NCBI RefSeq assembly: GCF_002224285.1
Contig: NZ_CP022436.1
Coordinates: 310,001-374,000 of the forward strand
Direction: 5' to 3'
Source: Arthrobacter sp. YN
GTDB taxonomy: Bacteria > Actinomycetota > Actinomycetes > Actinomycetales > Micrococcaceae
Length of the DNA stretch: 64,000 nt
The position numbers and the translations under genes are program-made. This document shows positions 10,586-20,089 of the stretch, one piece after another (the first letter of the stretch is position 1; every line of letters starts with the position of its first letter). The notes beneath the pieces were generated by a model. It was not told where the DNA came from and ran no database searches. It was given only the letters and a program-made list of their open reading frames with translations.

Positions 10586-10940
10586 GCCACTGAACCGCGT
10601 GCCAGAACAGCAGGCCCGCAGTGATCAGCAAGGCGGCCAGCAGTACGTAGGGCGCGTTGGAAAGCAGGATGAACTTCATTTGGGCTGCTTCGGCGGATTC
10701 GGCGGGCTGGACGAATTGCGGAGAGCTCACTATCGCACCGACTGACGTAGCCAGCGCCCAGACTCCAAGCCAGGCCAAGCCGGCGTCCATGACCCACAAC
10801 GCAATGATGAACGGGTTGAATGGAGTCCGCTTGCGTTCCTTGTCCGCAGGCTCCGGCACATGGGGGCTGACGGCCTGCACAGCGTTGCCCTGCTCGTCGA
10901 TTTCGCGGAAGCCGATGCGCTCGTGGACGTGGTCCTTCAT
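10563..10940 (-). CDS. Small two-helix membrane protein
   Basis: A 125-residue protein beginning MKDHVHERIGF. A charged N-terminal region of about 45 residues (two short acidic/basic stretches) is followed by two hydrophobic segments, roughly residues 50-75 and 90-115, and a basic C-terminus (QKKRPAR). This suggests two membrane helices with both ends in the cytoplasm. The frame extends upstream to 11075, but that extension has out-of-character composition, and a G-rich stretch sits just before the ATG at 10940, so I start there. I do not recognise the family. It is convergent with the lipoprotein gene and divergent from the siderophore operon. Confidence 0.65.
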   Translation of the reverse strand: MKDHVHERIGFREIDEQGNAVQAVSPHVPEPADKERKRTPFNPFIIALWVMDAGLAWLGVWALATSVGAIVSSPQFVQPAESAEAAQMKFILLSNAPYVLLAALLITAGLLFWHAVQWQKKRPAR

Positions 10941-11164
10941 AGGTCCCCCAACCGTTGACTGCGGATAGTCCTTGCACTCTACTCCTGTAGTCGCGAAGCC
11001 CGACAAGGAAGAGCGGCGCCCAGGCATGGCCCATTGCCGACACTCCATGGCCGAAAAGAGTGCCGCATTTTGCACCCAATGCAGTCTGAAAGAAAGTCAA
11101 TGACGCGCAACTGGGCGGTACACAGGCGAGAAAGCGCCTTCAGAGCGAAATAGGTCACAAAAGT

Positions 11165-11204
11165 TTGACGGAAAGGCTTACCTAAGTAAGGCTTACCTTG
11201 CTAA
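11165..11204 (+). promoter_or_regulatory. Iron-box-like operator/promoter of the siderophore operon (DtxR/IdeR type)
   Basis: AAGGCTTACCT occurs twice, at 11173-11183 and 11188-11198, 15 bp apart. A 19-bp frame over the second copy matches about 14 positions of the IdeR/DtxR consensus, including the central GGC. A -35-like TTGACG (11165-11170) precedes it, so a bound repressor would cover the promoter. The site lies 38 bp before the first siderophore gene. Confidence 0.7.
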
Positions 11205-11235
11205 CAAGCGCCCCACGCAATGGAAGGAAGCTGAC

Positions 11236-12798
11236 GTGACGTCACCCAGTGTCGAAGAGCGGATCGCTCAGGAGCAGGATTTTGGCTCCAAAGTGGAACT
11301 GGCCCTCGCTGCCACCAACCAGCTGTTCAACGCACGAAATTCGCCCAGCTACGTCGCGCAGGTTCTCCAGGGAGTCAACGCTGTCTCCACCAAGGTCCAG
11401 CGCACCACCCAGCCGTTCACCGGCGTCGGGCATGCTGAACTGAAAGCCAGGGTAGGCGCCGTCGATCTTGAACGTCCGCTGCCGGACACGGCTGCCGCCC
11501 TGGAAGAGCTCGACGAGCTCTACCTCAAGGACGCCATCTACTTCCACGATTCCCGCTACGCCGCACACCTCAACTGCCCGGTAGTCATCCCTGCGTTGGT
11601 AGGAGAAGCCGTACTCTCGGCGGTGAACTCCTCCATGGACACGTGGGACCAGAGTGCGGGTGCCACCATGATCGAGCGCCGCCTCATCGATTGGACCGCC
11701 GAGCGCATCGGGTTCAGCACCGAGGCCGACGGCGTGTTCACCTCCGGTGGCAGCCAGTCCAACTTCCAGGCGCTGCTGATTGCCCGCAACCATGCTGTTG
11801 TCAAGCTACGGGCCGCAAGCGGGGACGCGCGCCTGCCCCACCTTCTTGACCGCCTCCGGATCTTCACGTCCGTGGACAGCCACTTCAGCATCCAGAAGTC
11901 CGCTTCCATGCTGGGCCTGGGCTTCGACGCCGTCATCGCGGTCCCCACCACCGAAGACCACCGCATGGACCCCGCCGCCCTTGCGGCTGCTTTGGCCGAA
12001 GCGCACGACGCCGGGCTGGTGCCGATGGCTGTTGTGGCCACCGCCGGGACCACGGACTTCGGTTCGGTTGACCCCTTGTCCGAAATGGCCGCGTTGGTTC
12101 GCGCCTACGATTCCTGGCTGCACGTGGACGGCGCCTATGGTGGCGGGCTCATCGTGTCCGGCCGCCACCGGCACCTCCTGGACGGCATCCACCTGGCGGA
12201 TTCCGTCACGGTGGACTTCCATAAGACGTTCTTCCAGCCGGTCAGCTCCAGCGCGGTCCTGGTCCGCAACGGTTCCATGATGGGCCACGTGACCTACTAC
12301 GCGGACTATCTGAACCCGGAAAGCGCCGCAAAGGCCGAGATCCCCAACCAGGTGGACAAGAGCATCCAGACCACCCGCCGCTTCGATGCACTGAAGCTAT
12401 GGCTGACCCTCCGCATCATGGGCGCCGACGCCATTGGTGCGCTCTTCGACGAAGCCATCGACCTCGCCGCCCGGGTAGGCACCCTGCTGGCTGACGACGC
12501 CGAGTTCGAGCTCGCTGCCGCCCCGCAGCTGAGCACCTTGGTGTTCCGCTACCGCCCAATGGTTGACGGTGCACCCCTCGACGACGACGCTGCAGACGCA
12601 CTCAACCCCGCCATCCGCGCAGCCATCTTCGCTTCAGGCGAGGCCGTAGTTGCCGGCACCAAAGTTGCTGGCCGCCACTACCTCAAATTCACCCTCCTCA
12701 ACGCCGAAGCGAGCCTGCGGGACATCCAGGAAATCATCGAACTTATCCGCCGGACGGGCAACGGCCTGCTGGCGAACACCACGGAGGCGGCAGCGTGA
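11236..12798 (+). CDS. desA: PLP-dependent lysine decarboxylase of siderophore synthesis (DesA-like)
   Basis: A 520-residue group II PLP decarboxylase (glutamate/aromatic decarboxylase fold). The PLP lysine is Lys330 in VDFHK; upstream are the TSGGSQSN cofactor loop and the HVDGAYGG segment. In desferrioxamine pathways this enzyme turns L-lysine into cadaverine, the backbone of the siderophore. Position as first gene of a four-gene operon with an N-hydroxylase, an acyltransferase and an NIS synthetase supports lysine over other substrates; the sequence alone does not exclude ornithine or diaminobutyrate. The start is GTG with a GGAAGG site 7-13 bases upstream. It overlaps desB by 4 bases. Confidence 0.88.
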   Translation: MTSPSVEERIAQEQDFGSKVELALAATNQLFNARNSPSYVAQVLQGVNAVSTKVQRTTQPFTGVGHAELKARVGAVDLERPLPDTAAALEELDELYLKDAIYFHDSRYAAHLNCPVVIPALVGEAVLSAVNSSMDTWDQSAGATMIERRLIDWTAERIGFSTEADGVFTSGGSQSNFQALLIARNHAVVKLRAASGDARLPHLLDRLRIFTSVDSHFSIQKSASMLGLGFDAVIAVPTTEDHRMDPAALAAALAEAHDAGLVPMAVVATAGTTDFGSVDPLSEMAALVRAYDSWLHVDGAYGGGLIVSGRHRHLLDGIHLADSVTVDFHKTFFQPVSSSAVLVRNGSMMGHVTYYADYLNPESAAKAEIPNQVDKSIQTTRRFDALKLWLTLRIMGADAIGALFDEAIDLAARVGTLLADDAEFELAAAPQLSTLVFRYRPMVDGAPLDDDAADALNPAIRAAIFASGEAVVAGTKVAGRHYLKFTLLNAEASLRDIQEIIELIRRTGNGLLANTTEAAA

Positions 12799-14138
12799 GC
12801 ACCCAAGACAACAGCAAGATCTACGACGTCGCAGGCATCGGCGTCGGGCCTTTCAACTTGGGCTTGGCCGCCTTGAGCGAGCCCGTGGAGAACCTCGACT
12901 GCGTGTTCCTGGATCGGCGCGAGTCCTTCGACTGGCACCCCGGCATGATGCTGGAGCCGGCGCACCTGCAGGTCCCGTTCATGGCGGACCTTGTGACGCT
13001 CGCCGACCCGACGTCGCCGTTCTCGTTCCTGAACTTCCTGAAACAGACGGGGCGCCTCTACCGCTTCTATATCCGCGAGAACTTCTACCCGCTGCGCGCC
13101 GAGTACAACCAGTACTGCCAGTGGGTGGCCGGACAGCTTGAGTCCGTCCGTTTTAGCACGGATGTGCTGGATGTGACGTACGACGACGGCGTATACCGGC
13201 TTTCGGTGGAGGGCCCGGACGGCGCTGAGGTGCTTCGCGCCCGCAAGCTGGTCCTGGGCACGGGCACGTCGCCCTACGTTCCGGACTCCTGTGCAGGAAT
13301 TGTGGACGCCGGCGGACTTGTCCTCCACAACGCGGACTACCTGTCGAGGAAAAGTGAGCTGCAGTCCAAACGCAGCATCACCATCGTGGGCAGTGGCCAG
13401 AGCGCGGCGGAGCTGTACTACGAGTTGCTTCAGGAAATCGACGTCTACGGCTACCAGCTCAACTGGGTGACCCGCTCGGGCCGGTTCTTCCCGCTGGAGT
13501 ACACCAAGCTCACCCTCGAGATGACCTCGCCGGAGTACGTTGACTATTTCCACTCGCTTCCCGGCGAGCAGCGCGATTCGCTGATCAAGAGCCAGAAGAA
13601 CCTGTACAAGGGCATCAACTCGGACCTGATCGACGACATCTACGATCTCCTCTATACCAAGAGCCTCTCCGGCATGGTGGACACCCAACTGCACACGCAT
13701 TCTTCGCTCACTGCCGCAGAGTGGGATGCCACCACCGGCACGCACACCCTCCAGTTGCACCACGAGGAACACGGCCAGGGCTACAGTCTGGAGTCCGAAG
13801 CCGTGGTCCTCGCCACCGGCTACACCTATAAGGAGCCCGCCTTCCTGGCAGGAATCCAGGACCGGATCCGCCGCGACGCCAAGGGCCGCTTCGACGTCGA
13901 GCGCAACTACGGTACCGGTGTTGAACCTGGCGAAATCTTCGTCCAGAACGCAGAGCTGCACACCCACGGCTTTGTCACCCCGGACCTCGGCATGGCTGCT
14001 TACCGTAACTCCTGCATCCTGCGGGAAATCACCGGCCGGGAGGTCTACCCCGTGGAGCGCAGCATCGCGTTCCAGCAGTTCGGTGCGCCGGCTCCGGTGG
14101 CTGCTGCCGTCCCCGAAACCGTGGGAGCCGCTGTATGA
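12795..14138 (+). CDS. desB: L-lysine/cadaverine N6-monooxygenase (DesB-like)
   Basis: A 447-residue flavin monooxygenase of the IucD/SidA/PvdA family. The FAD-binding segment GIGVGPFN is at residues 14-21, the NADPH site GSGQ at 199-202, and the late ATGY motif lies in the C-terminal third. Such enzymes N-hydroxylate the terminal amine of lysine, ornithine or cadaverine using FAD, NADPH and O2; next to a lysine decarboxylase, cadaverine is the likely substrate, giving N-hydroxycadaverine. It starts with GTG inside the 3' end of desA (4-base overlap) and ends in an ATGA overlap with desC, so the three are translationally coupled. Confidence 0.9.
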   Translation: MSTQDNSKIYDVAGIGVGPFNLGLAALSEPVENLDCVFLDRRESFDWHPGMMLEPAHLQVPFMADLVTLADPTSPFSFLNFLKQTGRLYRFYIRENFYPLRAEYNQYCQWVAGQLESVRFSTDVLDVTYDDGVYRLSVEGPDGAEVLRARKLVLGTGTSPYVPDSCAGIVDAGGLVLHNADYLSRKSELQSKRSITIVGSGQSAAELYYELLQEIDVYGYQLNWVTRSGRFFPLEYTKLTLEMTSPEYVDYFHSLPGEQRDSLIKSQKNLYKGINSDLIDDIYDLLYTKSLSGMVDTQLHTHSSLTAAEWDATTGTHTLQLHHEEHGQGYSLESEAVVLATGYTYKEPAFLAGIQDRIRRDAKGRFDVERNYGTGVEPGEIFVQNAELHTHGFVTPDLGMAAYRNSCILREITGREVYPVERSIAFQQFGAPAPVAAAVPETVGAAV

Positions 14139-14725
14139 GCTTCACGTTCCGGCCCGTCGATCCGGTAGCGGATGCACCTGTCCTCCACAGCTGGGTCAGC
14201 CAAGAATATGCCCGGTTCTGGGGCATGGTTTCGGCCACTGAGCAGGACGTTGTGGAGGAGTACTCCAAGATCGCTGAATCCGGCCATCACCAAGCGTTCT
14301 TGGGGCTCGACGACGGCGCCCCCGCCTTCCTGATGGAGCGGTACCGCCCGGAGTCATCGCCGTTGGCGGACGTCTACGAGGTCCAACAAGGTGATGTGGG
14401 AATGCACCTCCTGGTGTCACCGCCCACCGGTCAGCCGCAGCCTGGCTTCACTACCGCCGTCATGCAGTCCGTTATGAAGGAACTGTTCGATGACCCCGCA
14501 ACCCGGCGGGTCGTCGTCGAACCTGACGCCCGCAACCACAAGATCCACGTCCTGAACGAGAAGGTGGGCTTCCGGCCGCACGGCGTGGTGACTCTTCCCG
14601 CCGTCGATCCTGCCGAAGACCATAAGCAGGGCCTGCTGAGCTTCTGCACCCGCGAGGATTTCCTCGCCACCCTGACCCCAATTCTGGCCGCGCCTGCCGC
14701 GGCGACCAGAGGAGAATCCCTGTGA
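14135..14725 (+). CDS. desC: N-hydroxycadaverine acyltransferase (DesC/AlcB-like)
   Basis: A 196-residue GNAT-fold acyltransferase of the siderophore type (AlcB/RhbD/IucB relatives). Visible family features are the HSWVSQEYARFWGM segment, DVGMHLLV, and the C-terminal VVVEPDARNHKIHVLNEKVGF stretch that carries the acyl-CoA fold. In desferrioxamine synthesis it acylates N-hydroxycadaverine with succinyl- or acetyl-CoA to give the hydroxamate. Its ATG lies in the desB stop (ATGA), and its own stop overlaps the GTG of desD. Confidence 0.88.
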   Translation: MSFTFRPVDPVADAPVLHSWVSQEYARFWGMVSATEQDVVEEYSKIAESGHHQAFLGLDDGAPAFLMERYRPESSPLADVYEVQQGDVGMHLLVSPPTGQPQPGFTTAVMQSVMKELFDDPATRRVVVEPDARNHKIHVLNEKVGFRPHGVVTLPAVDPAEDHKQGLLSFCTREDFLATLTPILAAPAAATRGESL

Positions 14726-16562
14726 CCACTACTGCCGATGCCGTGACCACTGCGGTTGATTCCGTGTCCCACCTGAACCCCGAGCGGTGGGCCATCGCCA
14801 ACCGGCACCTCGTCCGGAAGGCGATCGCCGAGTTCTCGCACGAGCGCATCCTGGTCCCGGAGCTGATCCGTGCGGAGGGCACCGGCGTCGGGCTTTACAA
14901 GGTAGTGAGCGATGACGGCGCTACGGAATATCGCTTCCGTGCCCGGGTACTCCAACTGGAGCACTGGTCCGTCTCTGTGGAATCGATCGTCCGTTTGCGC
15001 GATGGCGAAGAGCTGCCGTTGGACGCTTTGGACTTCATTGCCGAATTTCACGAGGCTCTGGCCATCCGCCAGGAAATGCTGCCCGTGTACTTGGAGGAAA
15101 TCAGCAGCACGCTGGCCAGCCACGCCTACAAGCAGGGCAAGCCGTTCAGCTCGGCGCAGTTGGCGGCGGGCATCACCGACGGCACTGACCGGGCCGCAGA
15201 TTTCCAAGCCATTGAACACAGCATGACTGAGGGCCACCCGTGCTTTGTGGCCAACAACGGCCGATTGGGCTTCGGGATTACCGACTACCACGCGTTCGCA
15301 CCCGAAACCGGTGCAACCGTGAAGCTGCAGTGGATCGCGGTGCACCGCAGCAAGGCAGTGTTCACGTCCAGCGCAGGGTTGGATTACCGGACGCATTTCG
15401 AGGGCGAACTCGGGCCCGCGACTCTTGCGTGGTTCAACGCGGAACTGTCCGCCTCCGGCTTGGATCCCGAGGACTACCTCCTCATGCCGGTCCACCCGTG
15501 GCAGTGGGACAACAAGCTCACGGTGACGTTCGCGGCAGAAATCGCCCAGCGCCACATCGTGAACCTGGGCACCGGTGAAGACTCGTATCAGGCCCAGCAG
15601 TCCATCCGTACGTTCTTCAACACCGACTACCCGGAGAAGGCCTATGTGAAGACGGCCATGTCCGTGTTGAACATGGGCTTCATGCGGGGACTGTCCCCGC
15701 AGTACATGAAGGCGACGCCGGCCATCAATGACTGGCTGCAGGAACTGATAGGCAATGACCAGGAGCTCCAGAACCGGGGCCTGGCCATGATCCGTGAAAC
15801 CGCGGCCATCGGCTACCACAACCACTACTACGAGGCTGCTTCGGCCAAGGGTTCTCCGTACCGAAAGATGCTTTCGGCCTTGTGGAGGGAAAGTCCGCTG
15901 CCGTTGCTCAAGGATGGGCAGCAGCTCGCCACCATGGCTTCGCTGCTGCACGTGGATGCCGCCGGGGAATCGGTGGTCTCATCGCTGATTCAGCGCTCCG
16001 GCCTGGCTCCCACCGAATGGCTTCGCCGTTACTTCGAGGCCTACCTCGTGCCGTTGGTCCACTGCCTCTACGAGTACGAGCTCGCGTTCATGCCGCATGG
16101 CGAAAACGTGATCCTGATCCTCGAGGACGGTGTGCCCGTGCGCGCGATCATGAAGGACATCGCCGAGGAAATCGTGGTCATGGGGGACCGGCTGGAACTT
16201 CCCGAGGAAGTCTCCCGCGTGAAGGCGGAGATTCCGCCCGAGGAAATGGTCCTGGCCATTTTCACCGACGTGTTCGACTGCATCTTCCGCTTCCTCGGAG
16301 CAATCCTTGTGGAGGAGGGGACGCTGCGCGAGGACGAGTTCTGGGGACTGCCGCCGCCGTACTGCGCGAATACCAGCAACGCCACCCGGAACTTGCAGAC
16401 CAGTTCGCCATGCATGATCTGTTTGCGCCGGACTTCGAGCTCTCCTGCCTTAACCGGCTGCAGCTGAGGAACAACCAGCAGATGCTGGACATCTCGGATC
16501 CCTCCGGTGGACTCCAGATGGCAGGCCGCTTGGCCAACCCGCTGGCGAAGTTCGCCTTGTAA
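14722..16562 (+). pseudogene. desD: NIS siderophore synthetase (DesD-like), frameshifted near the 3' end
   Basis: An IucA/IucC-family, NRPS-independent siderophore synthetase that would oligomerise and cyclise N-succinyl-N-hydroxycadaverine with ATP. Visible are the HPxHPWQWD motif (VHPWQWDNK, about residue 258), the KTAMSV and HNHYYE-type segments and FMPHGEN. The frame from GTG 14722 (AGAGGAG site) runs correctly to Trp541 at 16342, then goes off frame at TGGGG (16343-16346) and stops at 16467. The expected tail (EYQQRHPELADQ to LANPLAKFAL) continues in the -1 frame to a stop at 16560-16562. One missing G restores a 613-residue protein of normal family length. Real mutation, slippage or base-call error cannot be told apart here. 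Confidence 0.85.
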
Positions 16563-16615
16563 GGTCCCGCGAGGGGTTGGCTTTCGGCACTTTCAAAGGT
16601 TGAGAGAGTCGAGAG

Positions 16616-17941
16616 CTAACCCGACGGCGAGGAAATTAGCGCCATGATCTCCGTTTGGTAAGCCTGCGAGGACGTCATCGATCCCCGGAACCAGCACAGT
16701 GCGTGAACTGACGGATCGCCCGGGACCACCATGGGCCTGAGATTGTCCACAGTGGATCCCTCCGTGATGGCTTCCCATGTCCAGCCGGCACCTGAATCGG
16801 ACGTGACGCCCCGGTAGATCTCGTAGTGCGCAGTGGTGGCGCCCGTCCGCGGATCCACAGGTGTGGAGATGTAGACGCGATTCAGGTCGTGGGGGTCCAC
16901 GGCGCCCAGCCCGGTGTAGTCCTGCTCGTGCGGCAGGAGGCCGGGGCCGGCGACGGCGAGCGGATGAAGCTCCCAGCGCACGCCATCGAAGCGCGCGTAC
17001 AGCAGGCGGTGATCGTCGACGTCGAGCATTTGCTCCCGCTGCAGCGGACCGTTGACGTCGTTGGCCCGGCAGGTGACGATGGCCGCCAGTTCCGTGCCCT
17101 GCCGGCGCAGGTCAGTAGTCCAACCGTGGGTGAGGACGTCGCCGTCGAGCGTTGTTCCGGCTTCGAAAACTGTGGTGAGGGCTGACTGGTTGATGCCCGC
17201 CGAGCCGATCAACGGCTTACTGACCACATTCCCCGCGGCGTCGTGGAGAGCGTCGTTCTGGAGATAGCCGTGGTAGATGCTGTTGTTGAAATCGCGCGGA
17301 TGGTGGTCCGTGGTGATGAGGTCGATGCGGTCTGTCCCGTTGCCCACATAGCGGGTGTAGCCATTGACATAACCGATCTTGGGACGCGTGAAGAGCTTGC
17401 CGCCGTAGGTCCAGGTGCTGCCGTGGTCGTCCGAGATCATCAACGTGGGATCGTCATTGATGGCCCGGACAAAGTTGTAGACCCGGTCCTCCTGGCGCAG
17501 GTGATGCAGGTTGGAGTAGGTGGCGCCACGGCCGTCGGCCAGTTCGGTCCAATCGAAGTGCTGCTCCTGGTCCCATTCAGAGGCGTCGTGAGGGCGTGTC
17601 GAAATCCGCCAACGTGAGTAGTTGTCCGTCTTGTGCTTGGCGTACATCGCCACGTAGCGACCATCCGGCCGGATCAGGAGGGCCGGGGCATTGTGGTCAT
17701 CTGACTCCAAACGGTGGTGCAGCACGTGGACGCGGCTGCTGCCGGTAGCAAGATCCAAGACCGCAATTTCTATGTTTCCGCCGCGTTCTGCGCCCCCAGG
17801 CCCTTCCGGCGAGGCCACGGATCCGAGCAGCAAGGTGTTGTTGGCGGGGTCGATCAGTGCACGCTCATCCTGGAACCAGCACCAAGCGCCGTTGTTGTTG
17901 AGGAGTAGTGGCACTTGTTGAGATGGGGCGGGGTTGGCCAT
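16616..17941 (-). CDS. BNR_4-type beta-propeller protein
   Basis: A 441-residue cytoplasmic-looking protein without a signal peptide. The N-terminal LLLNNNGAWCWFQDERALID resembles the opening of BNR_4 repeat proteins, and an Asp-box-like DDHGSTWTYGG at about residue 165 is typical of sialidase-type propellers; the family includes ulvan-type polysaccharide lyases. Conserved histidines and tyrosines are visible (YSNLHHLR, DHHPRDFNNSIYHGY). I infer carbohydrate recognition or cleavage, without naming a substrate. AAGGA stands about 6 bases before the ATG. It converges on desD with 53 bp between stops and diverges from the SDR gene. Confidence 0.7.
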   Translation of the reverse strand: MANPAPSQQVPLLLNNNGAWCWFQDERALIDPANNTLLLGSVASPEGPGGAERGGNIEIAVLDLATGSSRVHVLHHRLESDDHNAPALLIRPDGRYVAMYAKHKTDNYSRWRISTRPHDASEWDQEQHFDWTELADGRGATYSNLHHLRQEDRVYNFVRAINDDPTLMISDDHGSTWTYGGKLFTRPKIGYVNGYTRYVGNGTDRIDLITTDHHPRDFNNSIYHGYLQNDALHDAAGNVVSKPLIGSAGINQSALTTVFEAGTTLDGDVLTHGWTTDLRRQGTELAAIVTCRANDVNGPLQREQMLDVDDHRLLYARFDGVRWELHPLAVAGPGLLPHEQDYTGLGAVDPHDLNRVYISTPVDPRTGATTAHYEIYRGVTSDSGAGWTWEAITEGSTVDNLRPMVVPGDPSVHALCWFRGSMTSSQAYQTEIMALISSPSG

Positions 17942-17999
17942 GGGAATCCTTTGCGGCTTTGCATCGTTTCAATTCCAGTGTGGGTACTAGTCTAGGCGC

Positions 18000-18779
18000 A
18001 TGACGACTCGAGCCAACGAACTCACTGCCCTGGTGACAGGGGCAACCGCCGGGCTCGGTGCGGAATTCGCCCGCCAGCTCGCTGAAGCCGGACACCACCT
18101 GGTCCTGGTGGCCCGCGACGAACAGCGCCTGAAAGAAACGGCCGAAGAGCTCGAACGCGACTTCAGTATCTCGGCGGAGGTCCTGTCCGCTGACCTGACC
18201 ACCGACGTCGGGGTAACAGCTGTGGCGGACCGCTTGCGGGATGCTGCGCGGCCCGTGGATGTCCTGGTCAACAACGCCGGCATCGGGCTGTTGAAGTCGT
18301 TCGAAAGGAATGACCTGGACGAAGAAAAGCACCATCTGCGGCTCCACGTCCAGACGCCCATGGAATTGTGCCACGCGGCGCTGGAAGTCATGCTTGCCCG
18401 CGGTAAGGGCCGGATCATCAACGTTGCCAGCGTGGCGGCGTTTGCCAACAGGGGCACTTACTCGGCCGCCAAGGCGTGGCAGGTCACATTCAGCCGGTGG
18501 GCGAACATCACCTACGCCAAGTCCGGCGTTCAGGTCACTGCCGTATGCCCGGGTTTCACGCATACCGAATTCCACGACCGTATGGGCATGGACAAGTCCG
18601 TGGCTCCCCGTTTCCTGTGGCTCACTGCCGAGCGCGTGGTGCGTGAAGGGCTGGCGGACAACGCCAAGGGCAAAGGTGTTTCCATTCCGACGCGCAGGTA
18701 CAAGGTGGTCAGCTTCTTCGCACGTGTCCTTCCAGCGCAACTTACGTCCGGACCGCCCAGGCGGCCGCTGGAGCCGTAA
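18000..18779 (+). CDS. Short-chain dehydrogenase/reductase
   Basis: A 259-residue classical SDR. The cofactor motif TGATAGLG begins at residue 13, NNAG sits near residue 90, and the catalytic Tyr154 and Lys158 are in YSAAK, with the serine in VASVAAF. Length and motifs are normal for an NAD(P)H-dependent oxidoreductase; the substrate is unknown. TAGTCT (17988-17993) stands 6 bases before the ATG with no Shine-Dalgarno, which fits a leaderless mRNA. It is divergent from the BNR protein with 58 bp between starts, room for two promoters. Confidence 0.88.
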   Translation: MTTRANELTALVTGATAGLGAEFARQLAEAGHHLVLVARDEQRLKETAEELERDFSISAEVLSADLTTDVGVTAVADRLRDAARPVDVLVNNAGIGLLKSFERNDLDEEKHHLRLHVQTPMELCHAALEVMLARGKGRIINVASVAAFANRGTYSAAKAWQVTFSRWANITYAKSGVQVTAVCPGFTHTEFHDRMGMDKSVAPRFLWLTAERVVREGLADNAKGKGVSIPTRRYKVVSFFARVLPAQLTSGPPRRPLEP

Positions 18780-18908
18780 GCCTCCCAAAGTGTTCACATG
18801 GTGGGCATTCGGCTTTAGGCTGAGGCTGGAGTGCGGCACCGGGGCGCGGCGGCTGTACTGGGGCTTCAGCAGCGTGGCTCCGCAACATGAGGCTCGCGGG
18901 AGCCTCGT

Positions 18909-20078
18909 TTGCCCGCGAACAAGGCCGTGTCCGAGACGGGTAGCGGCATGGGCGGAACAGCACCGGCGGACAGCAACGGGCGCCACGGAACAGGGTTTGG
19001 CGGTGACGGCATTGTTGCCGTGGCTGACAGCGACATGGATTTGGTCCTTCAGGTTCGCGCAGGCGATAGGACTGCGTTCGAGGTGCTCTTCGAGAGGCAC
19101 CAAGGGACGGCGCGGAAGGTAGCAGCGGCGCAGGTGGATAACTTTGCAGACGTTGACGACGTCGTGGCAGACGCTTTCGCTTCCGTTTACCAAAGCATCA
19201 CCGCGGGGAAGGGGCCAGACACATTCTTCCGCGCCTACCTGCTGACTGCCGTGCGGCGTTTCGCCTATCACGCTAATCGGGGCGCGTCGCGTACCCGCCC
19301 TACCGCTGAGTCGTTCGTGCTGGATTCGGCGGTGTTCCATGATGATCCTGCAGTGGCCCACTTCGAATCCAAGGCCGTTGCCCAGGCGTTCCGCTCCCTT
19401 CCTGAACGGTGGCAGGAAGTCCTTTGGTACGTTGACATCGAAGGGTTGAAGCCGGCTGCTGCTTCGACGTTGCTCGGCTTGAACCCCAACGGGGTTTCCG
19501 CCCTGGCGCTTCGTGCGCGGGAACGCCTGCGCCAGGTGTACCTGCAGAACCACATCACGTCATCCGCTGGAGATGACTGCGAAGAATACTCGGCGCAGTT
19601 GGGTGCCTACGCCCGCGAAGGTCTGAGGCGGCGCAGCCAGGACAGGGTGCGGGCACATCTTGAGGGCTGTCCCAAGTGCACTGCCTTGCTGCTTGACCTC
19701 AACGATGTGCAGTCAGCCATGCGGGCTGTGGTCTTCCCGTTGGTAGCCGGAGTTGCGTTTACCTCCGTCTTCCCTGCGCTTGCGGCCACTGGCGCCGGAG
19801 CAGGGGTGGGCGCCGGCGTGGTGCACGGCCTGCCGCACAAGGAGATGGCCCTCTTCTTGAAGGTGGGCGCTGGAGTGATGGCCGTGGCAGCAGTGTCGGT
19901 GGGCGCAGCCGTAGCGTTGAGTGGCGCAGGGTCAAACACGGCTGAGGTACCAGTGGCGGAGGTATCGCCTACCGCTCAAGGGCAAATTTCTTACGGTCCT
20001 GATCCAGCCGCCCCGGGAACCGGGGAGCAGGATCAGCCCCAACTTCCTGCCCCAATGAGCCTTCGAACGGAGCGGTAG
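18909..20078 (+). CDS. ECF-type sigma factor fused to zinc-finger and membrane segments
   Basis: A 389-residue protein. Residues about 40-125 form sigma region 2 and about 155-215 sigma region 4 (LPERWQEVLWYVDIEG, LNPNGVSALALRARERLRQVY). A zinc-finger-like stretch (C..YSAQLGAYAREGL.....VRAHLEGCPKC) resembles the zf-HC2 anti-sigma domain. Then come two hydrophobic segments (about 265-295 and 315-335) and a Pro-rich tail. Such fused, membrane-tethered sigma factors (ECF53-like groups) sense external signals in actinobacteria. The start is TTG with GGAG 7 bases upstream; GTG 18927 or ATG 18948 are alternatives. The frame stops in the linker, and the external part appears to continue in another frame (20090-20695). 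Confidence 0.8.
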   Translation: MPANKAVSETGSGMGGTAPADSNGRHGTGFGGDGIVAVADSDMDLVLQVRAGDRTAFEVLFERHQGTARKVAAAQVDNFADVDDVVADAFASVYQSITAGKGPDTFFRAYLLTAVRRFAYHANRGASRTRPTAESFVLDSAVFHDDPAVAHFESKAVAQAFRSLPERWQEVLWYVDIEGLKPAAASTLLGLNPNGVSALALRARERLRQVYLQNHITSSAGDDCEEYSAQLGAYAREGLRRRSQDRVRAHLEGCPKCTALLLDLNDVQSAMRAVVFPLVAGVAFTSVFPALAATGAGAGVGAGVVHGLPHKEMALFLKVGAGVMAVAAVSVGAAVALSGAGSNTAEVPVAEVSPTAQGQISYGPDPAAPGTGEQDQPQLPAPMSLRTER

Positions 20079-20089
20079 AGAAGCCTGCC

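Noticed and set aside
12678..13967. Minus-strand frame of 429 codons opposite desB
   Set aside because: High-GC codon-bias shadow; desB has all flavin motifs and operon overlaps.
14431..15951. Minus-strand frame of 506 codons opposite desC/desD
   Set aside because: Shadow of the synthetase; no recognisable domain.
16343..16349. Programmed -1 frameshifting in desD
   Set aside because: No canonical slippery heptamer or following pseudoknot seen; the homopolymer deletion is simpler. Not excluded.
17865..19553. Minus-strand frame of 562 codons across the SDR and sigma genes
   Set aside because: Overlaps two genes with clear motifs on the other strand; composition not protein-like.
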